Below are positions 36,910 to 46,595 of a stretch of DNA of 64,000 nucleotides, in pieces. Every line of letters begins with the position of its first letter. Position 1 is the first letter of the stretch. Source of the DNA: Bacillota bacterium. GTDB taxonomy: Bacteria; Bacillota; Bacilli; Paenibacillales; Paenibacillaceae. Location: positions 5,434 to 69,433 of the forward strand of contig JAEWJS010000056.1 of NCBI GenBank assembly GCA_023386495.1, given 5' to 3'. Both the position numbers and the translations under genes were made by a program. Under the pieces are notes generated by a model that saw only the letters and a list, made by a program, of their open reading frames with translations, did no database searches and was not told the origin of the DNA.

Positions 36910-38838
36910 ATGAGCGATATCAAAGTAATAACTATATTAGGAAAGTTGAAAAGACAAGAGTTAATATTAGTATGTGAGAATTATCTGAGTGGCGGAATAT
37001 ATATTGATCAAGCGTATCCTATTGTCAATCCGAGTGGGAATATTTGGGTGTCTGACCCGGTTCAGGACAGAAGTTGGAGGTTCTGGTTGCACTCATTCAG
37101 TATGCTTGTTCATTTGACGAATGGATATGAAGAAACACTTAAATATGCTTATTTAGAAAAAGGAAAAGAATTTATTCTCGATTGGTATGAGCATAATTTT
37201 AATGATTCTCCTTCTGAAATGGCCTGGCATGACCACTCTACAGCAATTCGATTGATTCTAATGTGTAGGTTTTATCAAGTGTGGACTGGTGCGGGTGTTG
37301 AGGATAATGCGTTTAAAAGCGTGTTGTTAAAAATGGTCGAGAAGCATTGTGTAAAACTGTCAAATGAAGATTTTTACATGAAAAAACATAATCATGGGAT
37401 AGATCAAGACATTGCGCTCTTTACGGGATATCATACCTTCAAAGATTATTTCTTTGACAAGCCATGGCAAGATACAGCACTAGCAAGATTTAAGAAGCAA
37501 ATGGAAGATTTGTTTGAGGGAGACGGGAGTTACCTTGAGCATTCCCCTCACTATGCTTTTCTGATTCTAGATCGTATGATTCAATTTACAGATGTCTTAA
37601 AATCCGTCAATAATCATGGTTACAAGGAAATCGAGGAAAGACTTTTAAAACAACTAGAATTTCTAACTGACATGCTGGATCCCTCGTGTCAAATCCCCCC
37701 AATTGGTGATAGTGAGACTAGGAGTGTGAAATTCAAAAAAAATAGTCTAGAGGGTGATTTGAAAAATAAAATTGATCAGTTAAACGATTGGGCAAATAAT
37801 CAAGGAAAGCTTAAATGGGAAAAAGGAGATGCGGTGTATCCACAAGGCGGGTATGCGATTCTCAAGGAGAAAGCCAATTCATTAGAGGAATGTACACAAT
37901 TAATATTTAGTTGTGCTTTCCATTCCAGAGTTCACAAACACCATGATGATTTGTCATTTATATTATTTGCGAAAGGGCAGCCCCTTATTGTTGATGCAGG
38001 AAAACACAGTTACAATTATGCTAGTGAAGAACGGCAATTTATTGTATCATCCAAAGCGCATAATTCGGTAATAGTGGATAACTCAAATACGGATATCGCA
38101 AGGGTCAATATTGGAAAGAGTGCACTTACGAGCTATTTTTCAAGTGAAACATTGTCCTTTGCCGCAGGTTGCCATTGTCTGTACCCAGGGGTTATCCATA
38201 GTCGACTAATTTTATATCTAAAGCCTGAACTTTATCTAATATTCGATTATGTAGAAGGCCATAAGGATCATGACATTGATCAAAACTTTCTATTTGCACC
38301 GAATATCCAGATTCAACAGGTAAATAATCAATTCAAAGGTCTTATAGAAGATGAGACAGTATTAACTGTTTCCCCCCTGTATCACCCGAAATTAATTAAT
38401 CATGAATTAATTAATGGAAACAGGGAGCCGCTCGACGGCTGGATTTCGTTAGAACGAAATAAAGTAACTCCTACTTCAGTGTTGAGGTTTAGGAATAGAG
38501 GGAATGAAGCGAGAATGGCTACCCTTATTTCGCTAAATTCCAATCATCAGACTAATATGGTGAGTGGTTTTGAATGGAAACAAGATTACATCGAATTTAA
38601 AATATTACAAGATGAATATAGAATCATATTTTTACATCATAAAGCCTATGTTGTTAGGAATAATTTATTATTAGATAGTGAATATTATGAGCATAAAATG
38701 CTACTTGGAAATATTAGGGAAGCGCGAGAATTTGAATTTAAGCAGAAATATCGGTCAGAAAGGGATCGTAAACTTAAATTAATGAATATAGTTGATTCCC
38801 TTAAAAATAGTTTAGGGCTTGGAAATAAAAGTGATTGA
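36910..38838 (+). CDS. Heparinase II/III-like (alginate lyase fold) protein
   Basis: 642 aa with no signal peptide. The N-terminal alpha/alpha-toroid half includes FNDSPSEMAWHDHSTAIRL (about 97-115, a typical Trp-His/Arg catalytic region) and FEGDGSYLEHSPHY (about 202-215). The C-terminal beta half has HSRVHKHHDDLSFILFAKGQPLIVDAGKHSY (about 338-368), the hallmark of the heparinase II/III family. Lyases of this fold cleave uronic-acid polymers. Cytoplasmic homologues within polysaccharide clusters are common, and their role is poorly defined (editing or modification of uronate-containing glycan). Confidence 0.85.
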   Translation: MSDIKVITILGKLKRQELILVCENYLSGGIYIDQAYPIVNPSGNIWVSDPVQDRSWRFWLHSFSMLVHLTNGYEETLKYAYLEKGKEFILDWYEHNFNDSPSEMAWHDHSTAIRLILMCRFYQVWTGAGVEDNAFKSVLLKMVEKHCVKLSNEDFYMKKHNHGIDQDIALFTGYHTFKDYFFDKPWQDTALARFKKQMEDLFEGDGSYLEHSPHYAFLILDRMIQFTDVLKSVNNHGYKEIEERLLKQLEFLTDMLDPSCQIPPIGDSETRSVKFKKNSLEGDLKNKIDQLNDWANNQGKLKWEKGDAVYPQGGYAILKEKANSLEECTQLIFSCAFHSRVHKHHDDLSFILFAKGQPLIVDAGKHSYNYASEERQFIVSSKAHNSVIVDNSNTDIARVNIGKSALTSYFSSETLSFAAGCHCLYPGVIHSRLILYLKPELYLIFDYVEGHKDHDIDQNFLFAPNIQIQQVNNQFKGLIEDETVLTVSPLYHPKLINHELINGNREPLDGWISLERNKVTPTSVLRFRNRGNEARMATLISLNSNHQTNMVSGFEWKQDYIEFKILQDEYRIIFLHHKAYVVRNNLLLDSEYYEHKMLLGNIREAREFEFKQKYRSERDRKLKLMNIVDSLKNSLGLGNKSD

Positions 38839-38906
38839 ATATTCTTGAAACACTGAGATTTCTCCAAAATCCCCGATGAATTTAGAAAAGAGAGGGGTTT
38901 ATCTAA

Positions 38907-40688
38907 ATGCAGTTATTTATTGCTTATAAGTTTTTTAAGCACATTGATAAGAATGATTTAAGGGCTAGACAAGCAAGAGTTGAGAAGTATTATTTCTCAA
39001 ATATTGATGATACGAAAATACAAAGATATGAATCGACCTTGGCGAATATTGGATTACTTTACTGGAATACCGTTGTCGATAGATATAAATTCCCTTCGTG
39101 GGGAGAGAATGAACAGTTTGCTTCTTGTTTTACTTATGCGCCTAATGGATGGGAACAAGTTGTTGACAATGGAGTAACAATGAGTAATGCCCCATTATGC
39201 TTTACAAATGAAATTAAACAGAACCCCAGAGCTATGAATTTAATGACACCCCCTTTAATCTTTACTTACTTAGATAAACAAGAGAACGAGATTAAAATCT
39301 ATAATGATTGCCTTGGAATGGGGAAATTGTATGAGTTGCATTTAAATGAAGGGGTTGTTTATTCGAATAAATTAGGTGCACTCTACATTTATTCGAATGA
39401 AAAAGCTGAAATGGATAGAACATCATGGAAGATTTTTTCCAATGTTGGTTGGTTTATGGGTGATTCATGTCCTATTAAAGGAGCACGAAGAGTTAAACCT
39501 GGAATAGAGATTACATTGAAGAATGAAATGCACATTCCTAAGTACTTTATACACTTAGGAGGGCTGCAATCTTTGGTGTCTCCCAGAGAACTGGATGCAG
39601 TTTCTTTTGATTCTGAAATGAGCAATATTTTAGCTTCAGCAAAGTCCTTTTTTCGGATGTTCGATTTTCCTGTTAATTCAATGCTCTCCGGTGGAAAGGA
39701 TTCACGGGTGTCTTCTGCAATATTGGTAAAAGCAGAAATTGATTGTACCTTTAAAACATTAGGGCCGCTTACCGGAGAAATTGAAACTGCAAAAAAACTA
39801 ATTGAACTTATTGGTCTTGATAATAAACATACTGTGGACGAGCCTACTAGCCAACACCCTATACAAATCACAGTCCACTTAGAAGATCGGTTGAGATTAT
39901 TACATTTCGCTTACGATGCAGACTTCACCCCTGTAAAACAAACCGGAATGGTGTCAAGTGGTCAGTTTTATAAGATTTCGGGTGTCTTCAGCGTCGGTGC
40001 AGGTGGGGAAATCGCCAGTGGTAATTACTATAGCAACGATAATGTCTACAAAAGCATAATTGAAAAAGGTGAGGAAGGACCTTTTTGGAGATTGAGTTCC
40101 TATTTATCCAGTCTTACTGGGACTAATCAGGAAGCATTTCCAATTGTCGAAAGGGAATTGTGGCTGGTGTTTGAGGAAGCTAAGCAGTTTGGTTTAAAGG
40201 GTATGGAGATTATGGATTATTTCTATCTTAAAGAGAGATTAAGAAGATGGGCGCCTATAAGTGGAGTTATGAATAGCTTTACTCCGTTCTCAACGCCTGG
40301 TTTTATTAGGTTATCTTTTGATCTAACCCCTGAGCAAAGGAAGGCTTATACACTTCATAAAATGATGCTGAAGCATTTAATACCTGAGTGGGCGGACGTT
40401 CCATTTTATAAATCAGATATTAGAAAGGAGAATCGGGATCAGAAAGCCGAAAATAATATGAGGATATGGCAAAATGAAGATAGATATTATGTGGACATGG
40501 CATTAAACGAAAGAACGATTTGGAAGGATTATTTTAACGAGAGTGAAACAATGGAACTTTGGAACAAAGCGATGAATGGAGAGTCAATATATCGTAAATT
40601 TGAAGCGTTATTTCAAAGAATAGTGTGGTTAACCTCATTTGAGGAACATATAAATAGAATTAATGTGGCAAGCGGGAATGATGTATAA
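38907..40688 (+). CDS. Asparagine synthase-like ATP-pyrophosphatase
   Basis: 593 aa. The synthetase domain carries the PP-loop SGGKDSR (about 261-267), which binds and adenylates with ATP, followed by the C-terminal helices of the Asn_synthase family. The N-terminal half looks like a degenerate class II glutaminase domain; the nucleophile Cys2 is missing, because the protein starts MQLFIAYK. It may therefore use ammonia or another donor, or have lost this step. In polysaccharide loci such proteins (compare WbpS) amidate sugar acids, which would fit the UDP-ManNAcA dehydrogenase in the same operon. Confidence 0.8.
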   Translation: MQLFIAYKFFKHIDKNDLRARQARVEKYYFSNIDDTKIQRYESTLANIGLLYWNTVVDRYKFPSWGENEQFASCFTYAPNGWEQVVDNGVTMSNAPLCFTNEIKQNPRAMNLMTPPLIFTYLDKQENEIKIYNDCLGMGKLYELHLNEGVVYSNKLGALYIYSNEKAEMDRTSWKIFSNVGWFMGDSCPIKGARRVKPGIEITLKNEMHIPKYFIHLGGLQSLVSPRELDAVSFDSEMSNILASAKSFFRMFDFPVNSMLSGGKDSRVSSAILVKAEIDCTFKTLGPLTGEIETAKKLIELIGLDNKHTVDEPTSQHPIQITVHLEDRLRLLHFAYDADFTPVKQTGMVSSGQFYKISGVFSVGAGGEIASGNYYSNDNVYKSIIEKGEEGPFWRLSSYLSSLTGTNQEAFPIVERELWLVFEEAKQFGLKGMEIMDYFYLKERLRRWAPISGVMNSFTPFSTPGFIRLSFDLTPEQRKAYTLHKMMLKHLIPEWADVPFYKSDIRKENRDQKAENNMRIWQNEDRYYVDMALNERTIWKDYFNESETMELWNKAMNGESIYRKFEALFQRIVWLTSFEEHINRINVASGNDV

Positions 40689-40793
40689 TTACTTGGTCAG
40701 AATAAGATTGAATTCAGTTACAGTCAGTTGAAGCGCGTTGTCTTTTGAATGTAAAGATCGGGTGGGTTACCAAAGAAAGGTGCAGCAACTAAT

Positions 40794-41570
40794 ATGAAAA
40801 GATACTTGAACGAAATAGTAAAACGGAAAGACCTTTTGTTATATTTAGTGAAATCCGGCCTTAAAGCAGAAAATCGTAATAGTTATTTAGGATATTTCTG
40901 GTGGCTGTTAGATCCGTTGCTAAATGCAGTTGTTTATTATTTTTTAATAGCAGTTATTATGGGGCATGGCGGGGAGAATTATGGGTTATATTTGATTACA
41001 GGATTGGTCACATGGCGATGGACAAGTTCTATTGTTGGGAGCTCGCCAAAGGCTATAATTTCATATTCGTCAATTATTAATCAAGTATACTTGCCCAAGG
41101 CAATATTCCCAATGACACGGACGGTGTCACAGTTAGTTAATTTTCTTTTTGGGCTGGTGGTTATTGGGCTATTTCTTGTCTATTTTAAAGTTATACCAGG
41201 ATGGGGGATTTTTTATTTACCTATAGTGGTTTTTATACAGTTCTTATTGATGCTTTCGATAAGTTTACTATTAGCATATATTTGTGTCTTTATCAGAGAT
41301 ATCGATAATATCATGTCACATATAACCAGACTATGGTTCTATGCGACTCCTGTAATCTGGGAGAGAGACCGATTGCCGGATTCTTATCAGTGGGTAACGG
41401 ATATCAATCCAATGGCGTATATTTTGCAGGCGTATCGTGACATCTTGTTGTACAGAGTGCAACCAAATTTTTTAGGCCTGACAGTCATCGGAGTGATTTC
41501 ATTGTTGGGTTGCTACGTACTTATGAAATACTACAGTATGAATGAACACAAAATCGTAAAGGCACTGTAA
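40794..41570 (+). CDS. wzm: ABC-2 type polysaccharide exporter permease (Wzm/TagG-like)
   Basis: 258 aa membrane subunit with about six hydrophobic segments. N-terminal KRKDLLLYLVKSGLKAENRNSYLGYFWWLLDPLLNAVVYYF is the signature of Wzm/TagG/KpsM-type permeases, and FYATPVIWERD with INPMAYILQAYRDILLY is the typical C-terminal region. It works with the ATPase encoded directly downstream (gap 18 bases) to export a completed lipid-linked glycan across the membrane. Confidence 0.9.
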   Translation: MKRYLNEIVKRKDLLLYLVKSGLKAENRNSYLGYFWWLLDPLLNAVVYYFLIAVIMGHGGENYGLYLITGLVTWRWTSSIVGSSPKAIISYSSIINQVYLPKAIFPMTRTVSQLVNFLFGLVVIGLFLVYFKVIPGWGIFYLPIVVFIQFLLMLSISLLLAYICVFIRDIDNIMSHITRLWFYATPVIWERDRLPDSYQWVTDINPMAYILQAYRDILLYRVQPNFLGLTVIGVISLLGCYVLMKYYSMNEHKIVKAL

Positions 41571-41588
41571 CGAAAGGGATTGCCGATA

Positions 41589-43100
41589 ATGAATTATGGT
41601 GAAATGCAAAATCGTGATGTTCTGATAAAGGCAACCGCAATCGGGGTGTCGTATAATCGTGGTCAGAGAAGTGATGACTTCAGATCACTTATATATAATC
41701 TACTAAATTGGAGTCGGAAGGAAAATAGAGATGAGATTTGGCCAGTGAGAGGCTTGGACTTCACCGGTTATAAAGGTGAAATTCTTGGTATTATCGGATC
41801 AAATGGTTCTGGTAAGACAACGATCTGCAAAGTGATATCAGGAATACTGGAACCTGATGAAGGGAAGATTGTGTTAAACGGTAATGTAACTGCGCTATTT
41901 TCATTTGGTTTAGGATTTAACAACGAACTGACTGGTCGCGAGAACATCTACACGAATGCGATGTTGAGAGGGATTCCAGCCCGGGAAATTCCTGAACATA
42001 TCGAGCAGATCCGAGAGTTCTCTGAACTAGGTGATTTTTTAGATAAACCAATCAAAACTTATTCCAGTGGTATGCGCGCGAGGCTTGGATTTAGTATAGC
42101 CGCATGGATTAAACCGGAAGTCTTAATTCTTGATGAAGCGCTTAATGCTGGGGATATGGCCTTTAATCGAAAGGTTTCGGACAGAATGAAAGAACTAGTA
42201 ACAGCGGCGAAAATGGTGGTACTGGTGACACACAGCATTGATTATGCAGTCAAGAATTGCGATCGCTTGATCTGGATTGATAAAGGTGAGGTAAAGGCGG
42301 TAGGAGTGCCTTCTGAGGTGGCTGCTCAATACAGGGCTACGGTGCCTAAAAAAGGAAACCTATTGTCTAAGAATTATGACTTACATCAGACTATAGCTCG
42401 TGTCTCAGATCGTGTTGTCGTAGCTGCACGAAATGTTGGAATAACATATAAGGGGAGTGGAGGATCTTATCAGGCATTAAAGAATGTCAGCTTTCAGATT
42501 AATGAAGGTGAAGTTGTAGGAATCATTGGACACAATGGAGCTGGTAAGAGCACCTTATGCAAAACAATAACAAAAATCTTGGCTCCAGATAGTGGTGAAA
42601 TAAAAGTTGATGGTGAAACCACTGCTCTACTGGGCTATGGGATTGGCTTTAATTATCAGCTAACTGGTAGAGACAATATCTTGCTAAATGGCATGATGTT
42701 AGGGATTGAGAAATCAAGGATTGTTAGTCGGATAGATCAGATCATTGAATTTTCTGGACTTCACAAACATATAGACAAACCAATAAAGCAATATTCTTCG
42801 GGAATGATAGCTAGGCTCGGGTTCAGTATTGCTGCAATGCTGGAACCTGATATTTTTATTATAGATGAATCACTTACTACCGGTGACGCTGAATTCAACC
42901 AAAAAGCCTCGGTAAAAATTCAAGAACTAATTATGCAAGCCAAAGCAGTAATTGTCGTTACACATAGCATGAATTTTGTTGAAAAAATATGTACTAGGGC
43001 CATATGGATGAAAAATGGAGAAATTCAGTACGATGGAGATCCGGTTGAAGCGATTACAAGGTACAGGAATGATGTCGAAAGGACTAACAGGAGAGCGTAG
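41589..43100 (+). CDS. Fused double ABC ATPase of a polysaccharide exporter (Wzt/TagH-like)
   Basis: 503 aa made of two complete nucleotide-binding domains. The first has Walker A GSNGSGKTT (about 70), signature YSSGMRARLGF, Walker B VLILDEALNAGD and H-loop VTHSID. The second has Walker A GHNGAGKST (about 314), signature YSSGMIARLGF, Walker B IFIIDESLTTGD and VTHSMN. Both have the GxGFNxxLTGRxNI motif of Wzt/TagH proteins. Usually a single domain homodimerises, so the fusion is unusual. No C-terminal carbohydrate-binding domain follows. ATG 41589 is preferred (AAAGGGA 9 bases upstream). Confidence 0.88.
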   Translation: MNYGEMQNRDVLIKATAIGVSYNRGQRSDDFRSLIYNLLNWSRKENRDEIWPVRGLDFTGYKGEILGIIGSNGSGKTTICKVISGILEPDEGKIVLNGNVTALFSFGLGFNNELTGRENIYTNAMLRGIPAREIPEHIEQIREFSELGDFLDKPIKTYSSGMRARLGFSIAAWIKPEVLILDEALNAGDMAFNRKVSDRMKELVTAAKMVVLVTHSIDYAVKNCDRLIWIDKGEVKAVGVPSEVAAQYRATVPKKGNLLSKNYDLHQTIARVSDRVVVAARNVGITYKGSGGSYQALKNVSFQINEGEVVGIIGHNGAGKSTLCKTITKILAPDSGEIKVDGETTALLGYGIGFNYQLTGRDNILLNGMMLGIEKSRIVSRIDQIIEFSGLHKHIDKPIKQYSSGMIARLGFSIAAMLEPDIFIIDESLTTGDAEFNQKASVKIQELIMQAKAVIVVTHSMNFVEKICTRAIWMKNGEIQYDGDPVEAITRYRNDVERTNRRA

Positions 43101-43112
43101 GTGGTAATAGTT

Positions 43113-43853
43113 GTGAAAGGCATAATCCTAGCAGGAGGAACAGGCTCGCGCCTATTTCCCTTAACAAAAGTCACCAATAAGCATTTGCTCCCAGTTGGGA
43201 AATATCCCATGATCTTCCACGCAATCGCGAAACTTAAAGATGCTGGGATCGTGGATATCCTTATTGTTACAGGCAAGGAACATATGGGCGATGTCGTTAA
43301 CCTGTGTGGAAGCGGCAGAGAGCTGGGGATTTCATTAACGTACAAGGTTCAGGATGAAGCCGGTGGTATTGCCCAAGCGCTAGGTATGGCTGAGAACTTC
43401 GTGAATGGTGACCAGATGGTTGTTATTCTAGGGGATAATGTATTCTCTGATCGGATAAGCTCATACGTGGAGAAATTCATCGGACAAGTTAACGGTGCGA
43501 AAATATTGATTCAAGAGGTCCATGATCCGGAGAGATACGGCGTGCCTGAACTTGCAGAGAACCGTATCCTCTCGATCGAGGAAAAACCGCAATTGCCTAG
43601 GAGTACCTATGCGGTTACAGGCATATACATGTATGATAGCCGTGTGTTCGATATTATTCGGACGCTGAAGCCTTCAGGCCGCGGCGAGTTAGAGATTACG
43701 GACGTCAACAACGCCTATATTGCTGCCAATGCACTTACGTATGATATTCTCCAGGGGTGGTGGACGGATGCCGGGACGCATGAATCCTATATCCGTGCGA
43801 ATGAACTGGCAAAGAATATCGTCTATGATGAAGCATTCGGCAAGCTAAGATAG
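43113..43853 (+). CDS. rfbA: Glucose-1-phosphate thymidylyltransferase (RmlA)
   Basis: 246 aa nucleotidyltransferase making dTDP-glucose, first step of dTDP-L-rhamnose synthesis. GIILAGGTGSRLFPLTKVTNKHLLPV at the N-terminus is the nucleotide-binding signature, and ILGDNVF, EEKPQLPRS and GIYMYDSRVFD are typical. GTG 43113 is preferred over GTG 43101 because AGGTGG lies 8 bases upstream and the protein then begins MKGIILAGG as in homologues. It belongs to the short (about 245 aa) Firmicute type. Followed at 15 bases by rmlC. Confidence 0.92.
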   Translation: MKGIILAGGTGSRLFPLTKVTNKHLLPVGKYPMIFHAIAKLKDAGIVDILIVTGKEHMGDVVNLCGSGRELGISLTYKVQDEAGGIAQALGMAENFVNGDQMVVILGDNVFSDRISSYVEKFIGQVNGAKILIQEVHDPERYGVPELAENRILSIEEKPQLPRSTYAVTGIYMYDSRVFDIIRTLKPSGRGELEITDVNNAYIAANALTYDILQGWWTDAGTHESYIRANELAKNIVYDEAFGKLR

Positions 43854-43868
43854 TGGAGTGGGTGTGCA

Positions 43869-44438
43869 ATGAAAGTTATAGAGACTCGAATGCCCGGTGT
43901 GAAGCTAATCGAGCCTATCGTCCATGGTGACAACCGTGGTTTTTTCATGGAGAGCTATAACAAATATGCCTTCCAAGCGAGCGGTATTCATCATGACTTC
44001 GTACAGGATAACCATTCCTTATCAACCCAAGCAGGTGTGCTCCGTGGATTGCACTATCAATTGAATCCTGCAGCACAGACGAAGCTATTTCGCGTTCTCG
44101 TCGGTGAGGTCTACGATGTAGTCGTGGATATTCGGAAGGGTTCGCCAACATATGGCCATTGGGAGGGCTTCCACCTTAGCGCAGAGAATAAACGGCAATT
44201 GCTTGTCCCTGTTGGATTCGCACATGGCTTCTGTACGCTGGTGCCGAATACGGAGGTGCAGTACAAGGTCGATCATCTCTACTCTCAGGAGCATGATCGC
44301 GGCATAGCGTGGAACGATCCCTTGCTTGCAATTGACTGGCCGACTAACCAACCAATCTTGTCGGAGAAGGATCAGCGTCACCCGACGATGGATGCAGCGG
44401 ATAACAATTTTGTATTTGAGGGTGAGGCAATCACATGA
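43869..44438 (+). CDS. rfbC: dTDP-4-dehydrorhamnose 3,5-epimerase (RmlC)
   Basis: 189 aa cupin-fold epimerase. GFFMESYNKYAF, HDFVQDNHSLS, the catalytic-His region GVLRGLHYQ, and VPVGFAHGFCTLVPNTEVQYK are classic RmlC motifs. Overlaps the next gene by 4 bases (ATGA). Confidence 0.95.
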   Translation: MKVIETRMPGVKLIEPIVHGDNRGFFMESYNKYAFQASGIHHDFVQDNHSLSTQAGVLRGLHYQLNPAAQTKLFRVLVGEVYDVVVDIRKGSPTYGHWEGFHLSAENKRQLLVPVGFAHGFCTLVPNTEVQYKVDHLYSQEHDRGIAWNDPLLAIDWPTNQPILSEKDQRHPTMDAADNNFVFEGEAIT

Positions 44439-45457
44439 GGGTCTTGATAACCGGCGGTGCAGGTTTCATAGGGAGCAACTTCGTCCTATATATGCTTGAG
44501 AAGTATCCCCGTTATCAGATCATCAACGTGGATATTCTTACGTATGCAGGTAACTTAGAGAATCTGCGATCGATCGAGAACGGACCTCACTACAGATTCG
44601 TTAAGGCGGATATCGCGGACCGTGCAGCACTGGAACCTTTGTTTCAGGAAGGCATGGATGCCATTATAAACTTCGCAGCGGAATCCCACGTGGACCGCAG
44701 CATCCTGCAACCGGATATTTTCGTGAAGACGAATGTGCTGGGTACGCAGACACTGCTCGATCTGGCGAAGCAGTACGACGTCAAGAAATTCGTGCAAGTC
44801 TCAACGGACGAAGTGTACGGCACGCTTGGCGTAACGGGGCTCTTCACGGAGGAGACGCCGCTTGCGCCGAATAGTCCTTACTCAGCGAGTAAGGCGGGTG
44901 CCGATCTACTCGTTCGTGCGTACCATGAGACGTTCGGCATGAACGTTAACATCACGCGCTGTTCGAACAATTATGGTCCATACCAATTCCCAGAGAAACT
45001 AATCCCGCTCATGATCCAGAATGCCCTGCAGGATAAGCCGCTGCCGGTATACGGCGATGGCCTGAATGTGCGCGATTGGCTCTACGTGGAAGATCATTGC
45101 AGTGCGATCGACCTTGTCTTTCACAACGGTGTCAGCGGTGAGATCTATAATGTCGGCGGCAATAATGAGCGTAATAACATTCAAGTCGTGAGGTCGATCC
45201 TGGCGGAACTAGGCAAGCCGGAGTCTCTGATCCAATACGTGAAGGACCGCCTCGGACATGATCGCCGTTATGCAATCGATGCCTGTAAGATCCGCCGCGA
45301 GCTTGGCTGGCAGCCTAAATATGTATACGAGAGTGGGATCAAGGCAACGATCCAGTGGTATCTAACGAATCAAGAATGGATGGAGCAAGTCGTGTCCGGA
45401 GCTTATCAGCAATATTATGATACGCAATATCGCGATCGCCTGGGTGCAGGCGAATGA
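44435..45457 (+). CDS. rfbB: dTDP-glucose 4,6-dehydratase (RmlB)
   Basis: 340 aa short-chain dehydrogenase/reductase enzyme. NAD-binding GGAGFIGSNFV (about 7-17), the catalytic stretch VSTDEVYGTLG with the Thr-Asp-Glu triad (about 121-131), YSASKAGADLLVRAYHETFG with Tyr-x3-Lys, and SNNYGPYQFPEKLIP are diagnostic. Converts dTDP-glucose to the 4-keto-6-deoxy sugar. ATGA overlaps on both sides show a tightly coupled rmlACBD operon. Confidence 0.96.
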   Translation: MRVLITGGAGFIGSNFVLYMLEKYPRYQIINVDILTYAGNLENLRSIENGPHYRFVKADIADRAALEPLFQEGMDAIINFAAESHVDRSILQPDIFVKTNVLGTQTLLDLAKQYDVKKFVQVSTDEVYGTLGVTGLFTEETPLAPNSPYSASKAGADLLVRAYHETFGMNVNITRCSNNYGPYQFPEKLIPLMIQNALQDKPLPVYGDGLNVRDWLYVEDHCSAIDLVFHNGVSGEIYNVGGNNERNNIQVVRSILAELGKPESLIQYVKDRLGHDRRYAIDACKIRRELGWQPKYVYESGIKATIQWYLTNQEWMEQVVSGAYQQYYDTQYRDRLGAGE

Positions 45458-46311
45458 CGGCCCATCGGCTCAAGGTTCTCGTAACCGGCGCGAACGGTCA
45501 GTTGGGGAAGGAACTCATCCAACTCCACACGGATGGGGCGATCGAGATTGTCGGTTATGGTCGGGACAAGTTAGACATTATGGATATGGAGAACTGTCGA
45601 CGCATTCTGCAAGAGCAGCGACCAGGCGCTGTTATCCATTGTGCGGCTTATACAGCAGTCGACCAAGCGGAGTGCGAACCGGATGAAGCGTACCGCATTA
45701 ATGCGGCCGGTACGCGCAATATGGCAGTCGCGGCAGAAGAGGTCGCTGCGAAATTCTGTTACATCAGTACGGACTACGTGTTCGATGGCAGCGGCAGCAG
45801 GCCGTACAATGAATATGACCCGACAGCTCCGATGACGGTCTACGGCAAGTCCAAGTTAGCCGGAGAACTGCTTACACAGTCATTGAATAGCCGATATTAC
45901 ATCGTGCGAACCTCCTGGGTGTACGGCAAGCATGGCAATAACTTCGTGAAGACAATGTTGAAGCTTGGCAGCGAGCGAGACCAGCTCAAGGTAGTGCACG
46001 ATCAGTTCGGCTCACCTACTTATACGTTAGACCTCGCGAGATTCCTAGTCGCACTTGTTCAGACAGACAGCTACGGCATCTATCATGCCTCGAATACAGG
46101 CATATGCTCGTGGTTCGAGTTTGCAAAGGCGATTATGGAAGAGAGTTGCTTGCCTGTAGTGGTAGAGCCATGTACGACTGCGGAATTTCCGCGCCCAGCA
46201 CCGCGCCCAGCGTACTCTGTCCTCGACCATGTCGGGATCCGCAGCAGTGGACTAGAACTGCTGCGGCCGTGGCGTGAAGCGCTTCGGCATTATCTCCGAA
46301 ATTCCGAGTGA
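45454..46311 (+). CDS. rfbD: dTDP-4-dehydrorhamnose reductase (RmlD)
   Basis: 285 aa reductase completing dTDP-L-rhamnose. VTGANGQLGKEL (about 10-21), YISTDYVFDGS (about 105-115), YGKSKLAGE (Tyr-x3-Lys) and RTSWVYGKHGNNFVKTML are RmlD motifs. It ends the rmlACBD unit, with a terminator 40 bases after the stop. Confidence 0.95.
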   Translation: MTAHRLKVLVTGANGQLGKELIQLHTDGAIEIVGYGRDKLDIMDMENCRRILQEQRPGAVIHCAAYTAVDQAECEPDEAYRINAAGTRNMAVAAEEVAAKFCYISTDYVFDGSGSRPYNEYDPTAPMTVYGKSKLAGELLTQSLNSRYYIVRTSWVYGKHGNNFVKTMLKLGSERDQLKVVHDQFGSPTYTLDLARFLVALVQTDSYGIYHASNTGICSWFEFAKAIMEESCLPVVVEPCTTAEFPRPAPRPAYSVLDHVGIRSSGLELLRPWREALRHYLRNSE

Positions 46312-46352
46312 GTGTGTCGAACGTCTGTGAATTCAATAGTGCCACGACAGTG

Positions 46353-46380
46353 AGGACTGCCTATAAGAAGGCAGTCCTTT
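46353..46380 (+). terminator. Terminator of the rmlACBD operon
   Basis: AGGACTGCCT (46353-46362) and AGGCAGTCCT (46369-46378) arms with a 6-base loop and a short T-run. Confidence 0.8.
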
Positions 46381-46504
46381 CCGCATTCGATGACAATTCA
46401 ATCAATGGTCATGTGCGGGTGATCGCATGCTGGCCGATTATTGTCCGGGAAATACCCGACCTGCTGGGCACAGAGTGTAATATCGCGTAGAATGAAGGAG
46501 GAAA

Positions 46505-46540
46505 ATGCGGCACATTAGAACATTAATAGTTGGTTGCTAG
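46505..46540 (+). CDS. Possible 11 aa leader peptide
   Basis: An ATG 3 bases after a perfect AAGGAGG (46495-46501) opens the short frame MRHIRTLIVGC, ending at 46538. It lies just upstream of the initiating sugar transferase gene. The ribosome binding site is stronger than that of the following gene, so this could be a regulatory leader or the remains of an older start. Confidence 0.35.
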   Translation: MRHIRTLIVGC

Positions 46541-46595
46541 AGGCATTGATGCTAGAATAAGAGTAATAGCTTCAATCGATAAGGATGGATCGATC

